Shown here: positions 6,574 to 11,344 of the stretch, piece after piece
Numbering within the stretch: position 1 is the stretch's first letter
Layout of the letters: every line of letters starts with the position of its first letter
Assembly: GCA_946479125.1 (NCBI GenBank)
Contig: CAMLET010000051.1
Span: 1-11,344 of the forward strand
Reading direction: 5' to 3'
From: an uncultured Flavobacteriales bacterium
GTDB taxonomy: Bacteria; Bacteroidota; Bacteroidia; Flavobacteriales; Crocinitomicaceae
DNA: 11,344 bases
Made by a program: the position numbers and the translations under genes
Notes under the pieces: generated by a model
What the model was told of the DNA's origin: nothing
Database searches by the model: none
What the model saw: the letters and a program-made list of their open reading frames with translations, nothing else

Positions 6574-8715
6574 TTTCTTTTTGCTGGCTCTAGCCTTTTT
6601 GCTCAAACAACCACCATTCCTGTGGTTAGCAAGCTGCAACCTGAAGTATTGAACTATTCAAACACCAATGAAGTTTTACTAAATAAGAAATTGGAGTTTG
6701 GATTGACCATTCCTCAGGAATTTCAGGATCAGATCACTAATTTTCTTAAGAAAGTTGAAACGGAAGATAAATTAAACCCCTTTTTAGAATGGGAAGTGGA
6801 TGTTCAGTATTCCTTTACTCACGTAGAATCTGGATTTGTACAACCTGTTGATGCGTTCTATTTTGTAGATTATGAACGCAATGTGCGCAAGAACGATTGG
6901 GTAGAATTAACCACCAAAAATCCATTCAGAGTGCGTTTTTGTCCGACCAAAACGGGTGAATGGATATACAGCGCCGTGCTCAAAGTATATGGAAAGGAAG
7001 TGTTGAGTTCGGATAAACTGAAATTTACCGTAATAGAAAGTAATGCTCATGGTTTTACAACGCTTCACCCCAATCAACGCAATATTCAGCTGGATAATAA
7101 GATCATTCTGCCAATTGGACACAATCTAATTGCTCCTGTGAACGGAGTAGATTCCTACACGATAAGTCCGGGTAAAACAAACAAGGCTGCTAGCGTACAG
7201 GATTGGATCGCTTATCACAAGGATATCAGTGATTACCACAAATTGGGCGGACATTATTTTCGTGTTGCACAAACAGCGTGGTCAAGCCTTATCGAATTTG
7301 AGGAAAAAGGAAATTATTACAATCGCTTGCATTATGCCTGGGAACAAGACCGTTTGTTGGATTTTTGCGAGAAGAACGATATGATGATCAACTTCAATTT
7401 CATGTTTCAGGAGCCACTCATGAACTATGGACAATATGCTTCTGCGATCTGGGATTTTAGTCATTACGAATGGGACGGTGACAAAACGTACAAATACAAC
7501 GAGAATGATCCATTCTTACCTTATTGTTACAACGACTCTGTGGGTAAACAGCCGCATCAAATGTTTTTGGATGAAGAAGATTTGAAGTTTCATGAACAAC
7601 GTATGCGTTATTATATTTCGCGTTATGGATATTCCACAAGTATCATGATGTTCGAGTTTTTGAGTGAATCATGGCATTTGGATCAATATTTCCCTGGTGC
7701 GTCTTATGAAATGCTAAGTGATGAGCATGGAGAAATTGTGCGTAAAGCTTTGCTAACCTATAATGATAGAATGTCGCAATACATAAAGGTGAACATGCAA
7801 CACAAAGACCATTTGATTGGTTTGCATACATATGACAATACCATTCACTATCTGGATCCGGTTGCCAGTAAAATTCTGGATCCAAGTGCACAGTTGAAGA
7901 ATATTGATGTAGTTGGATACAGCACTTATAAGAATGAACCTTTTCGTTTGATCATTACCAGAGAAGGAAGAGGAACGCAGGTAAGTGAAGGTGAAAATTC
8001 TTTCTACCAGAAGAATGTTGATTTTTGGTCGGCTTACGGAAAACCGGTGATGCATTTTGAGCAAGGTTCGGTTTCTGATGTTATTGGAGCGAATGAAGCG
8101 TCCAATTTTACGCCACATAATATTGATGTTAGAACTGTTGGTTTCACAGGTTGTACCGGGCTTTTTTCCTGGGAAGGAATGTTTCAGGATGAAAAGCGCG
8201 ACACAAGAATTGCCTGGCCGGGAACTGTTGTTGCGGAAAAGTGGATGAATAATCCTGCTGTAATTGAAGTTCTTCAAAATTCGAATGGAACGTGGACGCA
8301 GGGTCGACAAGCGGAAAAGCATACGCGCCGAATTAAAAAGGCAACCAAGGAAACAGAATATTACGTAGCTGGCGATAAGAAAAGTGCTACTGGTTTTGTG
8401 TTGAACAGAACGTACAATTCCTATACAATGTCGGCAACTCCTGAAATGAAAACTTTGCAGCAAAATCCGAATGCACCTTTTGATACGCTTACTACAATTG
8501 CCTGGGAAGACGGAAAAGCGCTTTATGTTTCAGATTTGCTTGCAAAGACCAGTTACACCATCACTTGGTACGATTGGAATACAATGGAAGCAATAGGAAC
8601 ACAAACATTAAAAGCAAGCAGAAAAGGAGAGTTCAGACTGGAATTCCCTGAACTGAAGCTTGAAGGTGAGAAAATGCGTCCAATGGTTTGGTTCGTTCTA
8701 AAAGCTGCAGAGTAA
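6550..8715 (+). CDS. Putative glycoside hydrolase, paralogue without T9SS domain
   Basis: The protein has 721 residues. A signal peptide (1-19, MKIAVFSFFLFAGSSLFAQ) fixes the start at 6550. A DUF5060-like beta-sandwich spans about 75-163 (NPFLEWEVDVQYSFT, FRVRFCPTKTGEW). A barrel follows at about 165-570 and a C-terminal beta domain at about 575-720. It aligns along most of its length with the hydrolase at 3093-5837, with nearly identical blocks such as SLIEFEEKGNYY and YYISRYGYSTSIM against its counterpart. E373 (FEFLSE) and E504 (KPVMHFEQG) match the candidate acid/base and nucleophile of the paralogue. It lacks the paralogue's N-terminal segment and about 100 C-terminal residues including the T9SS sorting domain, so a periplasmic or otherwise exported location is likely. 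No nearby T-rich terminator is seen right after the stop; the nearest strong one is at 8995-9028. The role is inferred from family resemblance. Confidence 0.8.
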   Translation: MKIAVFSFFLFAGSSLFAQTTTIPVVSKLQPEVLNYSNTNEVLLNKKLEFGLTIPQEFQDQITNFLKKVETEDKLNPFLEWEVDVQYSFTHVESGFVQPVDAFYFVDYERNVRKNDWVELTTKNPFRVRFCPTKTGEWIYSAVLKVYGKEVLSSDKLKFTVIESNAHGFTTLHPNQRNIQLDNKIILPIGHNLIAPVNGVDSYTISPGKTNKAASVQDWIAYHKDISDYHKLGGHYFRVAQTAWSSLIEFEEKGNYYNRLHYAWEQDRLLDFCEKNDMMINFNFMFQEPLMNYGQYASAIWDFSHYEWDGDKTYKYNENDPFLPYCYNDSVGKQPHQMFLDEEDLKFHEQRMRYYISRYGYSTSIMMFEFLSESWHLDQYFPGASYEMLSDEHGEIVRKALLTYNDRMSQYIKVNMQHKDHLIGLHTYDNTIHYLDPVASKILDPSAQLKNIDVVGYSTYKNEPFRLIITREGRGTQVSEGENSFYQKNVDFWSAYGKPVMHFEQGSVSDVIGANEASNFTPHNIDVRTVGFTGCTGLFSWEGMFQDEKRDTRIAWPGTVVAEKWMNNPAVIEVLQNSNGTWTQGRQAEKHTRRIKKATKETEYYVAGDKKSATGFVLNRTYNSYTMSATPEMKTLQQNPNAPFDTLTTIAWEDGKALYVSDLLAKTSYTITWYDWNTMEAIGTQTLKASRKGEFRLEFPELKLEGEKMRPMVWFVLKAAE

Positions 8716-8793
8716 AAGCTGGTTTCTCCGACATTTTTTTGTCATTCTCCTCAACTCGTTGTTCGGTTAATTTACATATAGTAAGTTCGAATG

Positions 8794-8828
8794 CTCCTGC
8801 ACGGTTGTTTCCGAGCTCTGTGCAAGAG
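8794..8828. repeat. Imperfect inverted repeat
   Basis: CTCCTGCAC (8794-8802) faces GTGCAAGAG (8820-8828) with a single mismatch and a 17-base loop. It stands immediately before the larger bulged stem at 8831-8907. It has no U-tract. Confidence 0.35.
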
Positions 8829-8830
8829 TG

Positions 8831-8907
8831 TCCCCAATTTATTTCTCGTTAGCGAAGATTTGTTTTTAGGTATAATGGAGTATAGTCTTAATAACGAGAA
8901 ATGGGGA
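8831..8907. other. Large bulged stem-loop, possible ncRNA or small repeat element
   Basis: TCCCC (8831-8835) and ATTTCTCGTTA (8841-8851) pair with TAACGAGAAAT (8892-8902) and GGGGA (8903-8907). This gives a 16-bp stem interrupted only by a five-base bulge on the left arm, enclosing a 40-base loop. A perfect 11-bp block plus a second 5-bp block in register is unlikely by chance. It could be a structured RNA, or the two ends of a very small element. No target-site duplication was found. Confidence 0.4.
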
Positions 8908-8992
8908 GTTTTCATGTGCTTTTAGGTAAAAACGTTGGTGTTACGTAAATCTGAATTTTTTTCATATTTGCTTTCTCAAGCGGAACACAACT

Positions 8993-9028
8993 AAAAAAGG
9001 TCCTCTCGTATTTACGGAAGGACCTTTT
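8993..9028 (-). terminator. Intrinsic terminator of the sdh operon, possibly bidirectional
   Basis: AAAAGGTCCT (8995-9004) and AGGACCTTTT (9019-9028) form a perfect 10-bp stem. Read on the minus strand, the stem ends in six T (8993-8998), about 40 bases after the sdhB stop codon. On the plus strand the stem also ends in TTTT, so it may stop the long transcript of the upstream hydrolase as well. Confidence 0.85.
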
Positions 9029-9037
9029 GAATTTTAT

Positions 9038-9067
9038 AAAGCTGGGCAGGATTTGTAATCCTGTGCC
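9038..9067 (+). repeat. REP-like palindromic repeat, copy 2
   Basis: The core CAGGATT (9047-9053), TGT, AATCCTG (9057-9063) is a perfect 7-bp stem. The 30-bp block matches 55-84 at 24 of 30 positions in the same orientation, including the flanking AAAGCTG and GCC. The repeat ends one base before the complement of the sdhB stop codon, so it lies between that stop and the operon terminator and would be transcribed in the sdh 3' UTR. Confidence 0.55.
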
Positions 9068-9068
9068 G

Positions 9069-9833
9069 TTATTCTGCAGTAAGCATCGCAGACATGAACT
9101 CTCTGTTCATGCGTGCAATATTCTCCAATGAAATTTCTTTCGGACATTCCACAGCACAAGCACCAGTGTTTGTACAGTTTCCAAATCCTTCTTCATCCAT
9201 TTGTTTTACCATGTTCAAGACACGCTGTTTAGCTTCAACTTGTCCTTGAGGCAATAATGCCAGCTGAGAAACTTTCGCTGAAACGAATAGCATTGCAGAA
9301 GCATTTTTACATGATGCAACACAAGCTCCACAACCAATACAAGTTGCTGCTTCAAACGCTTTATCTGCTTCTGCTTTTCCAATTGGAATTGCATTGGCAT
9401 CCATAGTACGTCCTGAAGTGTTTACAGAAACGAATCCTCCAGCTTGCTGAATACGGTCAAATGAAGTTCTGTCAACAACCAAATCCTTGATTACAGGGAA
9501 TGCTTTCGCTCTCCACGGTTCAACGTAAATGGTTTCACCATCCTTGAACTTACGCATGTGTAATTGACAAGTTGTTACCGCTCTATCTGGACCGTGTGCT
9601 TCACCATTAATGAAAAGTGAACACATTCCACAAATTCCCTCACGGCAATCATGGTCGAATGCAACAGGCTCTTTACGCTCGTTTACCAATTGTTCGTTCA
9701 ATTGATCTAACATTTCCAGGAAAGAACTGTCCGTAGAAACATTATCCAATTTGTATGTTTCCATACTTCCTTTAGAATTCGCGTTCTTTTGACGCCAAAT
9801 CTTAAGGTTAATATTTATTGTTTTTGATGCCAT
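9069..9833 (-). CDS. sdhB: Succinate dehydrogenase/fumarate reductase iron-sulfur subunit
   Basis: This 254-residue protein passes electrons from the FAD of SdhA through three iron-sulfur clusters to the membrane quinone site, on the cytoplasmic face of the inner membrane (TCA cycle and respiration). The N-terminal ferredoxin domain holds the [2Fe-2S] ligands C63, C68, C71 and C89 (CREGICGMC, then TTC). The C-terminal domain has [11 protein letters not shown] (C165, C168, C171, C175) and [11 protein letters not shown] (C220, C226, C230). By analogy with FrdB, C165/C168/C171/C230 bind [4Fe-4S] and C175/C220/C226 bind [3Fe-4S]. All expected ligands are present. The length suits the family. It follows sdhA after 70 bases, in the Bacteroidota A-B order. 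Sequence alone does not settle the direction of catalysis, but this is most likely the housekeeping succinate:quinone oxidoreductase. Confidence 0.96.
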   Translation of the reverse strand: MASKTININLKIWRQKNANSKGSMETYKLDNVSTDSSFLEMLDQLNEQLVNERKEPVAFDHDCREGICGMCSLFINGEAHGPDRAVTTCQLHMRKFKDGETIYVEPWRAKAFPVIKDLVVDRTSFDRIQQAGGFVSVNTSGRTMDANAIPIGKAEADKAFEAATCIGCGACVASCKNASAMLFVSAKVSQLALLPQGQVEAKQRVLNMVKQMDEEGFGNCTNTGACAVECPKEISLENIARMNREFMSAMLTAE

Positions 9834-9866
9834 CTTTCAAAATTTTTTCGTTTTTGGGGTTGGTAC

Positions 9867-9886
9867 GGGCGAATCATCATTCGCCC
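9867..9886 (-). other. GC-rich hairpin between sdhA and sdhB
   Basis: GGGCGAAT (9867-9874) and ATTCGCCC (9879-9886) pair perfectly around a four-base loop in the 70-base gap between the two genes. No U-tract follows directly on the minus strand, so it is unlikely to be an efficient terminator. An RNA-processing or stabilising structure that tunes sdhA against sdhB output is plausible. Confidence 0.6.
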
Positions 9887-9903
9887 AAATCCCAAATCGA
9901 GAA

Positions 9904-11344
9904 TTACTTATAATTTCTTGCTGCGATCTTAATGTATTCGTACTTCAATACTTCCTTGTGTAACTCGGATTGGTTGATATCCATTCCTTTGTATTCCCAA
10001 GCTCCAACAAAGTTGAAGTTTTCGTCGTCACGCAAAGTTTCACCTTCAGCATCCTGATATTCTTCACGGAAGTGACCACCACAAGATTCTTTACGTTGCA
10101 AAGCATCTCTTGCCATCAATTGACCCAATTCAATAAAGTCAGCAACACGAAGTGCTTTCTCTAATTCAGGATTCAATTCATTTGCATCACCAGGAACGTA
10201 AACATCTTTGTAGAATTCGTCTCTCAACGCAGCGATTTCTGAGATTGCTTCTGTTAAGCCTTTCTCATTACGCGCCATTCCAACTTTATTCCACATGATC
10301 AATCCCAAACGCTTGTGGAAATGATCTACGGTTTTCGTTCCGTTGTTACTTAAGAATGCGTTGATTTGATCTTTAACAGCTTTCTCTGCTTCGTCAAATT
10401 CAGGTGAATCCGTTGGGATTTTTCCAGTACGAATATCATTCGCTAAGTAATCTGAAACTGTGTACGGCAATACGAAGTATCCGTCAGCCAAACCTTGCAT
10501 CAAAGCAGATGCTCCCAATCTGTTTGCACCGTGATCAGAGAAGTTTGCTTCTCCAGCTACGAAACATCCAGGGATTGTTGATTGTAAGTTGTAATCAACC
10601 CAAACACCACCCATTGTGTAGTGAACTGCCGGGTAAATCTTCATTGGTGTTTCATACGGGTTCTCATCTGTAATTTTTTCATACATCTGGAACAAGTTTC
10701 CGTATTTCTCTTCTACCCAAGCTTTACCTAGAGCCAGAATTTTTTCCTCAGACGGATTGTGGTCTCCAGCAACTAAAGCTGCCTGTTTTCCTTTTGAGCG
10801 AATTTCAGAAGAGAAATCTAAGTAAACACCTTCTTGTGTGTCATTTGCCTCAATTCCGTGTCCGTCATCACAACGCTCTTTCGCTGCACGTGAAGCAACG
10901 TCACGTGGAACCAGGTTACCAAATGCCGGGTAACGACGCTCCAGGTAGTAATCTCTATCTTCTTCTGCAATTTGAGTTGGTTTCAATTGTCCTGCTCTAA
11001 TTGCTTCAGCATCTTCTTTTTTCTTCGGAACCCAAATACGTCCTGAGTTACGTAACGACTCAGACATCAACGTTAGTTTCGACTGATTTGTTCCGTGAAC
11101 CGGAATACAAGTTGGGTGAATTTGTACGTAACAAGGGTTTGCAAAGTAAGCTCCACGTTTGTGTGCTTTCCATGCTGCAGTTACGTTAGAACCCATTGCA
11201 TTTGTAGAAAGGAAGTAAACGTTTCCGTAACCACCAGTACATAGGATAACTGCGTGTGCAGAGTGACGCTCAATTTCACCTGTGATCAGGTTACGAGCGA
11301 TAATTCCACGTGCTTTTCCGTCAACCTTAACTACATCAAGCATT
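9904..11344 (-). CDS. sdhA: Succinate dehydrogenase/fumarate reductase flavoprotein subunit (3' part)
   Basis: The C-terminal 479 residues are present. The frame runs off the right edge, so the methionine at 11343 is internal and not the start. SdhA oxidises succinate to fumarate (or the reverse) using covalently bound FAD. Visible landmarks, numbered within the fragment, are [11 protein letters not shown] (31-41), HPTC with H76 at the substrate site, PRDVASRA with R147 as the catalytic arginine, HYTMGG (241-246), [22 protein letters not shown] (260-281, FAD and active site) and GGHFREE (422-428). The FAD-attachment histidine and N-terminal Rossmann part are outside the window. Full-length relatives in this phylum have roughly 650 residues, so about a quarter is missing. 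Codon usage is of the highly expressed type. The membrane subunit gene sdhC would be expected upstream, beyond the window. Confidence 0.96.
   Translation of the reverse strand, partial: MLDVVKVDGKARGIIARNLITGEIERHSAHAVILCTGGYGNVYFLSTNAMGSNVTAAWKAHKRGAYFANPCYVQIHPTCIPVHGTNQSKLTLMSESLRNSGRIWVPKKKEDAEAIRAGQLKPTQIAEEDRDYYLERRYPAFGNLVPRDVASRAAKERCDDGHGIEANDTQEGVYLDFSSEIRSKGKQAALVAGDHNPSEEKILALGKAWVEEKYGNLFQMYEKITDENPYETPMKIYPAVHYTMGGVWVDYNLQSTIPGCFVAGEANFSDHGANRLGASALMQGLADGYFVLPYTVSDYLANDIRTGKIPTDSPEFDEAEKAVKDQINAFLSNNGTKTVDHFHKRLGLIMWNKVGMARNEKGLTEAISEIAALRDEFYKDVYVPGDANELNPELEKALRVADFIELGQLMARDALQRKESCGGHFREEYQDAEGETLRDDENFNFVGAWEYKGMDINQSELHKEVLKYEYIKIAARNYK

Larger units (their letters stand above)
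8716..9068. other. 353-bp gene-free region rich in inverted repeats
   Basis: I see no convincing coding frame on either strand here. The stretch separates two convergent transcription units: the plus-strand hydrolase and the minus-strand sdh operon. It contains four inverted repeats (8794-8828, 8831-8907, 8995-9028 and the core of 9038-9067), which is dense for its length. The first 75 bases after the hydrolase stop hold no clear structure. A non-coding RNA or remnants of small repeats are possible, but neither is shown by the sequence. Confidence 0.5.

Noticed and set aside
7753..8463. 236-codon minus-strand open frame inside the second hydrolase
   Set aside because: It is antisense to a well-supported coding region with conserved paralogue motifs. 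The translation is low-complexity Ser/Arg/Ile-rich with no domain or signal.
8728..8746. GACA-T-run-TGTC as a terminator for the second hydrolase
   Set aside because: The stem is at most four pairs and the T-run lies in the loop, not after it.
8864..8928. Direct repeat TTTTAGGTA (8864-8872 and 8920-8928)
   Set aside because: Nine AT-rich bases repeated within 60 bases can occur by chance. No structure or target-site duplication supports it.
1..11344. CRISPR array, tRNA or rRNA genes, insertion-sequence transposase, SusC/SusD pair
   Set aside because: I looked for regularly spaced repeats, cloverleaf segments, transposase motifs and TonB-dependent receptor features and saw none in the window.

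Overview
The window looks like chromosomal DNA of a member of the Bacteroidota, most probably Flavobacteriales. Two predicted secreted proteins end in type IX secretion (T9SS) sorting domains with PNP motifs. Start codons lack Shine-Dalgarno sequences. Candidate promoters match the Bacteroidota TTTG / TAnnTTTG pattern, and an sdhA-sdhB operon encodes four-cysteine [2Fe-2S] iron-sulfur subunits. I cannot name the genus.

Layout, left to right. Positions 1-187 hold a REP-like palindromic repeat (55-84), a second imperfect palindrome (99-124) and a strong minus-strand terminator (137-158). Positions 188-1939 (minus) encode a secreted PA-domain protein with a T9SS tail and the codon bias of a highly expressed gene. 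A 125-bp divergent promoter region follows. The plus-strand cluster then comprises a secreted protein with a coiled-coil tail (2065-3066), a large T9SS-secreted DUF5060-type putative glycoside hydrolase (3093-5837), a small putative outer-membrane beta-barrel protein (5890-6504) and a shorter paralogue of the hydrolase without a sorting domain (6550-8715). A 353-bp gene-free stretch (8716-9068) is rich in inverted repeats and contains a terminator and a second copy of the REP-like repeat. The right end holds sdhB (9069-9833) and the 3' part of sdhA (9904 to the window edge), both on the minus strand.

How it may work together (inference): the two related hydrolases share an apparent clan GH-A catalytic pair with identical spacing (131 residues) but carry different export signals. 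One is predicted to reach the cell surface or medium through T9SS. The other should stop in the periplasm or be exported another way. A predicted barrel protein lies between them. This suggests a small glycan-degrading locus without SusC/SusD genes in view. The substrate is unknown.

The most unusual local signal is at 6530-6566. An 11-bp perfect terminator-like hairpin has the start codon of the second hydrolase in its loop, and the phenylalanine codons of the signal peptide double as the U-tract. A promoter-like sequence overlaps the hairpin's 5' arm, so transcripts starting there would lack that arm.
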